The notes under the pieces: generated by a model
What the model saw: the letters and a program-made list of their open reading frames with translations, nothing else
What the model was told of the DNA's origin: nothing
Database searches by the model: none
Program-made: the position numbers and the translations under genes
Assembly: GCA_903813345.2 (NCBI GenBank)
Contig: CAIIXF020000010.1
Location: forward strand, 7,927,169-7,991,168
Length of the DNA stretch: 64,000 nucleotides
Reading direction: 5' to 3'
DNA from: Owenia fusiformis
Lineage: Eukaryota > Annelida > Polychaeta > Sabellida > Oweniidae
In this document: in pieces, positions 24,901 to 34,200 of the stretch
Layout: each line of letters opens with the position of its first letter
Position numbering within the stretch: the stretch's first letter is position 1

Positions 24901-25383
24901 CAAGATAAACAACCCGAGACACGAGAGGAACAACCTGAGACACAAGAGGAACAAAAACAAGAAACTGCAGCAGTTGAAGATAAAAAGCCCGAAGAGGAGG
25001 AAGTAGACATTGACTTGAATGACCCTGAGGTTGAACAGGCAGCTATTAAGATTCAAGCTGGTATGCGTGGTATGCAAGCAAGGAAAAAGGTACAAGAGAA
25101 GAAAGAAGCCACATCTGAAACTAAATCTGATGAGCCTGCAGCTACTGAAGAAGCTAAACCTGAGGAGGCTAAACCAGAAGAGCCTAAAGCCGAAGAGCCT
25201 AAAGCAGAGGAAACTAAAGAGGAGGAAGTTGACATTGATTTAAATGATCCAGAAGTGGCTGATGCTGCTGCTAAGATTCAAGCTGGATTTAGAGGACACA
25301 TAGTGCGTAAAGAACTTAAGGAAAAGAAGGAGGCTCAGACCGCAGATGCAACTCAGGATAAACCAGAGGAGAGTGCAGAGTAA
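9984..25383 (+). CDS. Multi-IQ-motif, neuromodulin/igloo-like calmodulin-binding protein
   Basis: Coding exons: 9984-10149, 11888-11958, 14274-14452, 14998-15016, 17356-17499, 19076-19228, then alternative 3' parts 20778-21647 (stop), 22409-22699 (or to a stop at 22729), 24421-24465 and 24709-25383 (stop). All have AG/GT borders, phases agree, and from 15016 onward every junction is phase 0. The start MGNEVS fits the N-myristoylation rule (Gly2, Ser6). The exon at 14274 has two IQ motifs (ALKIQTKYR; TKIQSGFRGHRDR). Later exons repeat a module of acidic residues, DIDL(N/E)DPEV, and an IQ motif such as KIQAGWRG or KIQGQFKGFKAR; 13 IQ motifs in total. The KIQ..FRG..AR core resembles neuromodulin (GAP-43), Sp17 and insect igloo, which bind calmodulin in low calcium. 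Predicted isoforms are 533, 350 and 580 aa. A membrane-anchored calmodulin-binding role is inference. Which isoforms exist needs transcripts. Confidence 0.85.
11152..11325 (+). pseudogene. Possible retrotransposon (reverse transcriptase C-terminal) relic
   Basis: A 57-residue frame starts MLIRPVIGYGSRI and continues with RLDQIRENGIRLC. It recalls the 'LVRP.LEYG...LE.VQRRATRL' region after the catalytic core in LINE-type reverse transcriptases. The similarity is partial and no flanking blocks are intact. Lies in an intron of the IQ gene. Confidence 0.35.
12600..12925. repeat. Tandem duplication, two 163-bp copies
   Basis: Positions 12600-12762 are repeated at 12763-12925 with a handful of base differences (for example CCCAGATCT/CCCAGGTCT). 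The first copy has a CAG acceptor-like sequence just before it and an open frame. The unit length is not a multiple of three, so both copies cannot be read in one frame. Splicing from 11958 straight to 14274 already keeps phase, so I do not call it an exon. Confidence 0.8.
15228..16340. repeat. Higher-GC intronic insertion, probably a degenerate mobile element
   Basis: This block in the IQ-gene intron is less AT-rich than its surroundings, holds CACGTGA near both ends (about 15288 and 16337) and has no intact reading frame. I cannot define terminal repeats, so the element nature is inference. Confidence 0.3.
16877..16932. mobile_element. Very short palindromic MITE (TACAGTAAAACC-type)
   Basis: TGCAGTAAAACCTGTAA is matched by the inverted TTACATGTTTTACTGTA within 56 bp. 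The same terminal motif is found at 40216-40416 and 42101-42597. Confidence 0.55.
18467..18540 (+). repeat. tRNA-like sequence, probably SINE head or tRNA relic
   Basis: A-box-like TGGTGTAGTGG at 18467-18477 is followed by B-box-like GGTTCAAATCC at 18526-18536, the internal RNA polymerase III promoter pair of tRNA genes. The presumed acceptor stem ends do not pair, so it is not a normal tRNA gene. A T-rich tract follows at 18550-18580. Likely a tRNA-derived SINE fragment in an IQ-gene intron. Confidence 0.55.
19925..20055. repeat. ~23-bp imperfect tandem repeat
   Basis: Five to six units around AGTGATTATGTAGATGACATCATA, with drift between units. Intronic, IQ gene. Confidence 0.7.
20778..21647 (+). 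CDS. Alternative terminal exon with five IQ modules
   Basis: Begins after a CTTCAG acceptor and ends at TGA 21645-21647, in frame (phase 0) with the exon ending 19228. It encodes 289 residues: five copies of an acidic stretch, DIDL(E/N)DPEVE, AALKIQG(Q/T)FKGFKAR and a basic/acidic spacer, period about 170 bp. The central arginine of the classical IQ motif is lysine (FKG) in all five. A possible weak internal donor (AAG/GTC at 21632/21633) would let it join the downstream exons instead of stopping. A candidate poly(A) signal AATAAA is at 22333-22338. Confidence 0.8.
   Translation, partial: DADKIEERSSSKLEEEEEIDIDLEDPEVEAAALKIQGQFKGFKARKQVKAMKEETNKDTESEEKVVENNENAEEEIDIDLNDPEVEQAALKIQGQFKGFKARKQVKTMKEEQQTVQDNAIKDEEEPKIVEDEEEVDIDLEDPEVEKAALKIQGQFKGFKARKQVKAMKEEEKPIENETPKDEVKPKDEEEEVDIDLEDPEVEKAALKIQGTFKGFKARQEIKAKIEEQSKDDKVTNDDNTTLPQDQDEEEIDIDLNDPEVEKAALKIQGQFKGFKARKSKKDEPKVNQD
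22409..22729 (+). CDS. IQ-gene exon, internal or alternative terminal
   Basis: Acceptor GAGCAG precedes 22409. The reading frame has acidic, Asn/Gln-rich sequence and one IQ-like motif (AAITLQSGMRDYRDRQRV). It can be spliced at 22699 (AAG/GTGAAA, phase 0) to the exon at 24421, or be read through to TAG 22727-22729, with a poly(A) signal AATAAA at 22823-22828 close behind. Both choices keep frame. Confidence 0.65.
   Translation, partial: EALTAEEEEKAFVTNKQNPIHDQSDADPQNEAESQNEAENVKSAPDFAELDNNDPNREKAAITLQSGMRDYRDRQRVKEIRASMAGEQSQQTESEPKVKIITDRLP
22823..22828 (+). terminator. Candidate poly(A) signal, short IQ isoform
   Basis: AATAAA 94 bases after the TAG at 22727-22729; fits cleavage for the isoform ending in that exon. 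Confidence 0.45.
24709..25383 (+). CDS. Distal terminal exon with three IQ modules
   Basis: Begins after TTTTCCAG and ends at TAA 25381-25383; 224 residues. The first module is nearly the same as exon 17356-17499 (VDIDLNDPEVGAAATKIQAG then WRG), so these are sister copies. The second and third modules read KIQAGMRGMQARKK and KIQAGFRGHIVRKE. Between modules are low-complexity repeats (QPET..., KPEEA/KAEEP) rich in Glu, Pro and Lys. A small upstream exon, 24421-24465 (15 codons), is also phase 0 on both sides. Confidence 0.85.
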   Translation, partial: EAVKEETSKEEEVDIDLNDPEVGAAATKIQAGWRGAQGRKEAKEKAASKADEQSAAVEENQPETQDKQPETREEQPETQEEQKQETAAVEDKKPEEEEVDIDLNDPEVEQAAIKIQAGMRGMQARKKVQEKKEATSETKSDEPAATEEAKPEEAKPEEPKAEEPKAEETKEEEVDIDLNDPEVADAAAKIQAGFRGHIVRKELKEKKEAQTADATQDKPEESAE

Positions 25384-26319
25384 ATCTTTACATTATCTAT
25401 TTCATCCAGTGTTTCTGCATTATAAATATGACCTATATGAGAATAATAATTTGATGTTAATCTTAATGTGGAGAATCTCATTAAATCCTGGCAAATGAGG
25501 TTACATTCAAGCAGACTAAATATTTATGTTACATTAACAGTTTTAATGTAATGACCCACCTTAAAATGTAGAGCAGAAACTAGCTTGAAATTATTGTTCA
25601 TAATGTTTAAAACTACCCAAGTATACTTTCACTAAGATAGTCAATGTGTAATTAAGCTTGCCGTTCAATATATATTTCATGTTATATGGTGGAGTTGCCA
25701 GGGATGTGATAGAATTCATGCCATAATATACTAGAAACCTTAATATACCATTTAAACTAAGAGAGTTTGTCTCAAATATTCTAACTTCCATTACCTACTC
25801 TATTCTATTACATTATAAGTATTTGTTCCAATCTTCCTTAACTTTGCCCTCTTTAATACATGTATTATACAAAAATCAACAAGTATATTTATTTTATCAC
25901 TTTTGTAGTGAGCCCAATACATGTGGAGATTTGAATATACTATGTAAAGTCATAATTTTGCTGCTTTATCCTGTGATATGAGGGAAGGAGCATAATAATG
26001 TCTCCGATCCTCTAATCCAAACGCCTCTTGGACCATCTAAACATGTTTGGATTGGCAGGGGTTCATATTAGAAAGGTGTTTGGATATACAGGTTCTACTG
26101 TACTGCATTTGCTATTTTGTACCACTTTTACCAGATATTTGTCAATTTACATGTACTTGTAGTTTTCACAATTTTCTGAAAGCTTATATCTGAACATGCT
26201 TCTTACATTGTACATAGCACATTATGTATACAAACACTATATAAGGAATAATTCTTTATGCAAACACAAGTGGATTATTAATACGTTAAAATGTTATTTA
26301 CAAATCTCTCATAGATAAA

Positions 26320-26658
26320 CTGTAGATACACTTATTTTGACGCTACTTAATTTGACGGATTTCCTCAATTTCAAATATTTTTGGCTATTTAATTTGGCAG
26401 ATTCAGGTCTAAAGTTTAATTTTTGCCTATGATTATGTCATTAGGACAGGTATTTACTAAGATATTTTCTGTATTTCCTTTGGAATAATGTAGAATTGAT
26501 GACATGTTGACAGGAAAAAGGGTCCCCGGAAGTTAAATTTCTGGAGTGCATTGGACAAAAATTCCAAACTGAAATTTGACGGATTTTTAATTTGGCAGAT
26601 TTTCTGAATTCGCCAATCCGTCAAATTAAAACGGGAGCCAAATTTAGTGTATCTACAG
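26320..26658. mobile_element. MITE with CTGTAGATACACT termini
   Basis: Left end CTGTAGATACACT followed by TTAATTTGACGGATTT is matched by inverted AATCCGTCAAATTAA ... AGTGTATCTACAG at the right. About 50-bp arms, 339 bp in all, non-coding. Confidence 0.8.
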
Positions 26659-26854
26659 TATTTTGGGAAAGAAACAGAAGTACATGTATTATATTTATGC
26701 GAGAACATTTTATAACTATATATATATATTAGAGTTTGTCATTGAGGCTTAATCGTGCAGTAATACTACAGTTGTAGACCAGATTGATGTTACATACTCT
26801 CAGCTGCATCAAATTAGAAAAGTCAAAGTTCTTTTCATACTTTTCATAAATGGG

Positions 26855-26935
26855 AATAGGTGAGGCAAATTTAAATAGGCGAGGCAATGTTAATAGTGAG
26901 GCAAATTTAAATAGGTGAGGAAAATATAAACAGGT
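26855..26935. repeat. ~22-bp tandem repeat, about 4 units
   Basis: Units resemble TAGGTGAGGCAAATTTAAA with changes (gaggcaatgttaa, gaggaaaatataaa). Confidence 0.6.
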
Positions 26936-27968
26936 TAAAGGACATTTGAATTGAATTGAAAATGTTTTGTATTTTTTGTTGAGGCACTTGTCTCACCTGC
27001 CCCTTGCCTCACCATTCTCTTTCAGAAGAGATGATAGAATAAGATGATAAATTGTAAATTTCATGGTGCAGTTTGGAGATTGATGAACAGTGTAAAATAG
27101 ATGATGTTATCAGCAGGGGTAAAATAATAACTACCCTTTGCATTCGTTAGACTTTACTTCTTAAAAGAGAGCTTCGTCTGTAGTTTAACTAGACTCTGCA
27201 CGCAGGGTAAATAATAACTGGCAAAATGATTGAAAATTACAGTCATAAGAATTTATAGTGCAGATTGTTGCTACGGGCAATTTTAGTTAAAACAATTGAT
27301 GATATCCTTCACCTGTTGCTATAGAAACCCCTGATTTGTTTATTTTAGTGGAACCTTTTGCTCATGTTGGTTTCTGTATTTATATATAGATGTATACATA
27401 AGAGAGGATATAATTCAATCTTTACTGTATAATCCATATCAGGGTACTTACCTTTATGCAGCTAAGTCATATCAGAAGGTTTTCATGTTTAGCAGGGTGT
27501 CTTTTTGCAATTTTAACTGCAATGTGGAACGTTTTATGAAAAAGGCTCTAACATTAACAAGCTGTCAAGTAGTTATGAAGCATGTCAGCATTTAACAATA
27601 GTAGTCTCAAATCATGGAAGGAACTGCTTTCATATCACATGTATAATCTTGGAACCCTTTAATTGTTAATTGATATATCCTCACTGTTTCCTTCATTTCT
27701 TCTAAATCTTGTGAACTAATCGAGAAAAGAATCGTTACTTGAAGGGTTTTGTTTCCAATCAAGAGACAAGACATTTTGTAATATTCATTGTTATAAACAG
27801 AATGTAAATATTTCAATGTAAATGTGGATCATGCAAATACAGGTATATATTGTGTAACATATATACAGGATATAATGTACATATTTTTTATAATTCGAAG
27901 GAGTCAATAAAACTGTTTAAATTATGGAAATTATTTGTTGTGTAACTTTCCTTGTCATGTCTATTTTT

Positions 27969-28991
27969 ATGTCACCACCAGAGTGGTGACATATTGTTAT
28001 GGTCTCCATTTTTTTGACAGCGGTTGGTGGTTGGCGTCTGTAACAAATTCTTACAACTCTTAATAACTTAACAAATACTGTTTAGACTGACTTCAATTTT
28101 TTCAGAATCATAGGGGTCCAATTCGACCATATTTATTGGCAAATCGGGAAATTATGTCAGCTTTGTTTGCACCCAGTTGTTTTGATGACTGTGTCCTGAT
28201 TGCAAGGACGATATATCAGATGTACCAAGAGAGAATTAAGTTTCTAACCCTGTAAATAATCAACACTAAAAGTGTATATTTTATTTTAATTTTCTTACAT
28301 CACATTGTATTAAATAATTATGTATGATGATCAGAATTGGTCGCAATAAAGAAATATATATATATCTACAAGTTTTCAGAAGTTCAAATCTGACTTTATA
28401 TTTAAGATTTGACCTTTTCAAGGTCAAAAAAGGTATTTTTTCAACTTCAAATTGACCAATTTTTTGACAGCGGTTGGAATCTGTATCAAATGGTGTCTAT
28501 AACAAATGGTGTCTGTAACAAATTCTTACAACTCCCAATAACTTAACAAATACTGTTTAGACTGACTTCAATTTTTTCAGAAGTTAAAATCTGACTTTAT
28601 ATTTAAGATTTGACCTTTTCAAGGTCAAAAAAGGTATTTTTTCAACTTCAAATTGACCAATTTTTTGACAGCGGTTGGAATCTGTAACAAATGGCGTCTA
28701 TAACAAATGGCGTCTGTAACAAATTCTTACAACTCCCAATAACTTAACAAATACTGTTTAGACTGACTTCAATTTTTCAAAATCATCTTCAAGTTTTTAG
28801 AAGTTCAAATCCGACTTAAGATTTGAGATTTGACCTTCAATGACCTTCTCAAGGTCAAAAAAGTTCAAAAAGGTCTTTTTTGAAGTTGCTTGAAATTGAC
28901 CTATTTTTTCAAAATCATCTACAAGTTCTCAGAAATTCAAATCTTACTTAAGATTGAACTCATAATATTGTGAGCAGCGAGGTGGTGACAT
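27969..28991. mobile_element. Tandem-repeat-bearing element with ATGTCACCACC ends
   Basis: Begins ATGTCACCACCAGAGTGGTG (itself a hairpin) and ends GAGGTGGTGACAT, so the ends are inverted. The interior has a ~200-bp unit repeated at about 28043, 28515 and 28718 (shared ACTGTTTAGACTGACTTCAA) plus repeated 'GACCTT..CAAGGTCAAAAAAGG' pieces. Non-coding. End structure is similar to the element at 37609-39068. Confidence 0.65.
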
Positions 28992-30839
28992 TTTGTCATT
29001 TTAATGCCTTGTCTCAATATTGTCAGAGAATCATTAATTTGAGGAAACTTTAGATTTTTGCAATTATAATGCATTCATTTGTCTATAAAATGGTTACCAT
29101 TTTTATTCAAGAGAATCTAAACATTTTCCCCCAATTTTGGCACTTTGAATCCTTAAGAATTTCACCAATTCATAACCCTGATCTTTTGTTTTTTAATTTT
29201 TGAATACTTTTTGTCAAATCAACCAAAATTTCATTTGTATAATTGTTACTATGAACATTGAAGAAAAGCTGCAAAAGTCTAATAACTGGCTCCAATTTAC
29301 TCCCTTAGAGTGAAGAAATTCAGGACATTACAGGACTCCCTTCACAAAGGTCTTTACGATATGGGTGCCAAAAAACAATGGGATTAAGCCTTGGCATTTA
29401 CTGAAATAGTGTGAATAGAAACTAATAAAAATGCTATTCAGAGTTCAAATATTTTTTACATTTCACAAAATTGCTGTTTATCACATGTCTGGGTGGAGAT
29501 ATGCAAAACATTTTGACATATTGCTATTTATTGACAATGTGGCGTTTTAAAAGCGTGACACTTTTCGTCTTTAAATGTGTGTCTAATAAAAGTGAAAATG
29601 GATACTTTCCATTGCTTCATAACAGTATGTTCATGTACATTGTTCCATCTGAATGTTTGTAGTTATTTACTTAAATTAGATGCATCTTCCTCGAGTGAAA
29701 AGAAAAAAATAAAGTACTGATTGAATGGTTGTGATTGAAATGGAAACCATTTATTTTAATAATCTTCAGCAACAAATCATTCATTACATTTCTCTCTCTT
29801 TTATTAATACTGCAGATATATTTGTAACAATGAAGTAGGATAATAACATAGTCCATAAATATTGAATATTCATTAAAAGCTTTTTTTGGCGAAATGTATA
29901 CATATTCTGATAAATACTCGTATTCACATTCATACAATACAATTATAAAACATCCACATATAAGGAAATACAAGAGAGTACATAACAGAAACACATGATA
30001 TGTTGATACATATAAAGTTAGAGTCCAAGGATTGCTATTTCCGACCCTTGTTCCTCATCCTCAATCCCTCTCAATAAAAGGAATTGATAAATATCCTCAA
30101 TATTCTTGTAATAATATCACCCCCAATTGCTTCCTCACACAGAACAAGTATGAGCAGAGAATACATGCCACTTTTCCTCACTTGTTAGGTTTTCAATTGT
30201 TTCAATCTGTATAGTAATGCATTCTCTCCCTATTTAAACTATTTTTTGCTTCCTACACAGCTTCATATCATATGTAACGATACCCCTATTTCTGACACAT
30301 ATGTTCATTAAAAATTTGTGCATTTATATAATAAGCAGTTTTACAATATTTTCACAACATTTTCAGGGAAGTTAGGGATCATCTCATTGTGCCTAAGTGA
30401 TGCCTAACCCTTATCCTGAAAATAGACATTTCAGTATACATGTTATACACCCATTCTCACTTCAAATTCCATTCTCAGTGAAATCAAATACTTTTACAAC
30501 GTTGTCTTGTCTAATATCTCCACACATATAATATTTAAACAATAAATAGCACCATATATCACTGTATCTCAAATAAGCAATTCTAATGAAAGACTTCACA
30601 GCTATTCCAAGAATCACATATATCAATGCTGAAAATCAGATCAATATCTTAATCTGACTTTGCTGACATCTTCAAGTGTCAAAGCTGACATCAATAAGAT
30701 GGAATGTAAATGATGACTGTCCATTTACACCGACTCTTTTTTAATTTCAATGTAGTCTAATGCTGAGTCCCAAAATAAGTTCAAACTGACTACTGTATGT
30801 AATCTTGTCACTATGCATTAGACTAAATAGGAAAGAATA

Positions 30840-30918
30840 TACATGGTGTCCATAAAATCCCTTTACAATTTCAATACAAAGTCTGTGTAAAGAGTAGGGA
30901 AATTATGGACACCCTGTA
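30840..30918. mobile_element. 79-bp MITE (TACAGGGTGTCCATAA family)
   Basis: TACATGGTGTCCATAAA at the left is inverted as TTATGGACACCCTGTA at the right. A larger copy of the same family, split by another element, lies at 37551-39115. Confidence 0.75.
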
Positions 30919-31225
30919 CATTTGGTATACTATAAATGTGTAATGTATATTATAAGCAATGTTACAGTCAGAACCACTGTCAGTCCATGGACATACTAGG
31001 AACAGGAAGGCTATCTCATGTTTCCAATGTTGAGTTCCTTGGTGACTACAGCTGGACAGTACTTTGTAAACATCATATGTTCAGTTTGATGAATCACCAG
31101 ATATAGCCAGACATGAGGCAGCCATGCATGAAATAGCCAAAAATGATGAGGCAGATAACAGCCAAATAATGCTCAGAGGAAAGCAGACAACTGCTCCATT
31201 CAATTAGCTATTTGGTCTGTTTTCA

Positions 31226-34200
31226 TCAAGATTTACTGGAAGATCGTTTTTGATGTTTATGACCACTTGTATGTCTTTGTCTTGTTTTGGTTACAGAGTG
31301 ACGGAATATAGAGTTTGTTAATGAGATGACTGGCGAGAATAACTGCAACGGGAACTCACTGGAAATATGCAAATAGAAACATATATATATAAATGATTTT
31401 TTATACAAATCTCAACCAACAACCTTTTGAATGATAATCATACATACACTAAGAATGGCATCTGACCAAATAGCAAACTAACTTAAGATATATCATCAAA
31501 AATACATGCTATGAAAGGATCTAAACTAAAGTAAACTATTATGCTAAATGTATATATTCTATATTTTATATATAAGCATTTGTACTATATATAAATATAT
31601 ATTTAATACCACACCGATTCTGATTTTATACAGTAAAATCTCTGAAGTTGAACACAGACTTAAGATTAAAAGAGTGTTTATCTTGAGGTGTGTTACATTC
31701 AATGCACTTTACATATTCATGATGAATAACATTGCTTTTATCAGATGTTATACATACATACACTACATAGACTGCAGGGGCGTAGCCAGCTTTGAGTCAG
31801 GGGTGGTGCAATCGCCAAAAAAATTTCAGTTTTCAGATTGCACCCATCGCACCCCCCTGGCTACGCCTATGGACTGTGTGGTAAAATATCACTTGTCTAG
31901 CAATGAATGGTAAGAAGTTATGATGGCTATAGTAACAAGAGCCATGAACACTTCATACTCACAATGTTTCCCTGATTGGCTCAGCTTCGTTAGCACTAAT
32001 GATGAATAGTGGGAATAAGATAGAGAACACACAGCCACTGAAAAATCAGATATATGTTATGAAATATCAACCTTCACTACCCAAAATTACATTTTACTGT
32101 CATTGTGGCAACCTATGGATGCCATCTTTAAAAACTCTTAAAAGTAATCTCAGACAATTGGCAACTCATACTTAGCATCTAGCATCTTAGAGTTTCTGAA
32201 GATAGTGTATGTAGATTTTCAAGTGAAGGACTCCATTATAGTCCTGCTGAAACACTTCTATTTGAATACAGTTTGAAAAATAGGCCTAAAATGGTCCAAA
32301 TATGTGACATTTGTCATGATTTTTCTCAATTTCAAATGAATTTCCAGGTGGGCACGTGCACCAGCCTTAAATAACCCCCCCCCAGCTGGGGAAATCACTG
32401 CTAAAGTATTTACCTAACTATGTATGATGAAGGCCAAGATGTCAGGAGGGCTAGTGGTAGACCAAAGCCAAAGAAATATGGCCAGTTGCTCTCTATGTAG
32501 GAAAGTCTCTGTTGCACTGGCCAGCCTGGTAGAACAATAACAAAATATAATGAAACAATGGTTTATATTTGAAAATTAATTAAAATCTAAGAATTGAGAC
32601 ATTTCCTTTTGCTTAATCCTCTGGTTGATCAAATTTTTCTACATATTAAAAGAAAAGAATGTCTTAGGGGTTTTCTGTTGAACGAAGCCATTTCGATGAA
32701 AAAATGACATTAAGTGTGATAATGAGCACAACTCATGAAGTCATATACAGGGTGGGCCAAAAAAACAATACTCAAATTTAAGGATGAATATCATATGATA
32801 TAACATTAAACCATGCCATGTATTGTATATCATTTTAAATATTAATAATTTCCTAACAATATGGCACCATCTGATTGAATTGATTTTTGATTTTTGGTCG
32901 CTCATGGCACCCCTGGTGTCAATTTTAGTCTCTAACTTCATGAGAAAACAAAGATTTTCAATTGGATGGTGTCATTTTGTTAGGAAATGATTTATCTTTA
33001 AAATGATATACATGACATGACATGGTTTAACATATATCATATGAATCATTCATCTTTAAACTTGGGTATTGGTTTTTTGGCCCACCCTGTAGTTTTGATG
33101 TAACCTCAGATTTTCAATTGATATTGGCATATGGGTGCTTTATACTAAAGAACTATATATACCGAACAAAGCTAGACCTACCCATGTTAAACCACTTGTA
33201 CTCAAAGGCATAGAGTGAATAGAGAAGACACATGTGCAGGAGAGCTACTATATACCCTATGGCAGGAATTGGCAGTAAACTAGCTAGCATACCCTGAAAC
33301 ATATTATAATACAATCAATAATCTTAGTATTTCAAATGTTCCAATTTTACACATAAAGGATTGGTGTCGATATGGTGAACTTTTTGAACACATGCTTCTC
33401 TTAAACCAATCATCAAGAAATTCTAAAAATTTTACACATCGTCAATTTAATGGTCATCTTTTGAATGGTAACAATAAAATTTGAGAAAAAAAAATATACT
33501 TTTCTCTATATTGTTTTAGAAAACACATCAGACACTTTTTTGTTCTTGGTATCATATGTTCAGAATGAAACGAAACATCTATCCTAACCCCATTTGAACA
33601 AAACGACATAAACACAACATGTTTAGGTCTCTCAATAATGTAACTGTACAAAGGAAAGTTTGGTTGATTCTAAATATCTTGTTAATGAAATAAAAGGTTT
33701 ATCTTAATTTTCATATATTTTGTTTTATTTGTTTTAATCTTTTGAATACTTTTTGTTAAATCAACCAAATTTTCCTTTGCATAACTATAATATTGAGAGG
33801 TCGAGAAAAATGTTGTATATGCTTTTTTGTTCCAACAAGGTTCATTCTCAAGAATTGGTAGAAAGGAACAAAAAACAATTGCACTAAAAAACAAAAAATG
33901 TTAACAAACACAGTTAAATAAAATATATATAAATAATTTTCACATTAAATTGTTGTCAATCAGTCAACATTACATAAAGGACCATGTTTTTTACAGAATG
34001 TTTTCAATAATTGGTTTAAGAGAAAAACATTGTTGAATTCAGTTCATCATATCGATACATATCCTTTGAAAAATTAAAAAGATTATGTAAAACATCATGA
34101 GTTCCATAATTTCTTGTAAATATTTTAAAGATTCAAAGGAAGACTCTAAACTGTTGAAATAATAACATTGATAAATCCATAAATATATAGACAAGTCTAC

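Larger units (their letters stand above)
25384..27950 (+). other. Probable 3' UTR and downstream region of the IQ gene
   Basis: No coding exon seen after TAA 25381-25383. The first canonical AATAAA I noticed downstream is at 27906-27911 (GTCAATAAAACTG), which would make a 2.5-kb 3' UTR for the long isoform. The stretch contains a MITE (26320-26658) and a short tandem repeat (26855-26935). Confidence 0.4.

Noticed and set aside
24757-25243. Several frames overlapping the last IQ exon
   Set aside because: Shadows of the low-complexity Glu/Pro/Lys coding sequence.
31548-31913. 121-codon plus-strand frame
   Set aside because: Spans an AT-rich EI24 intron and a hAT-like MITE; no domain.
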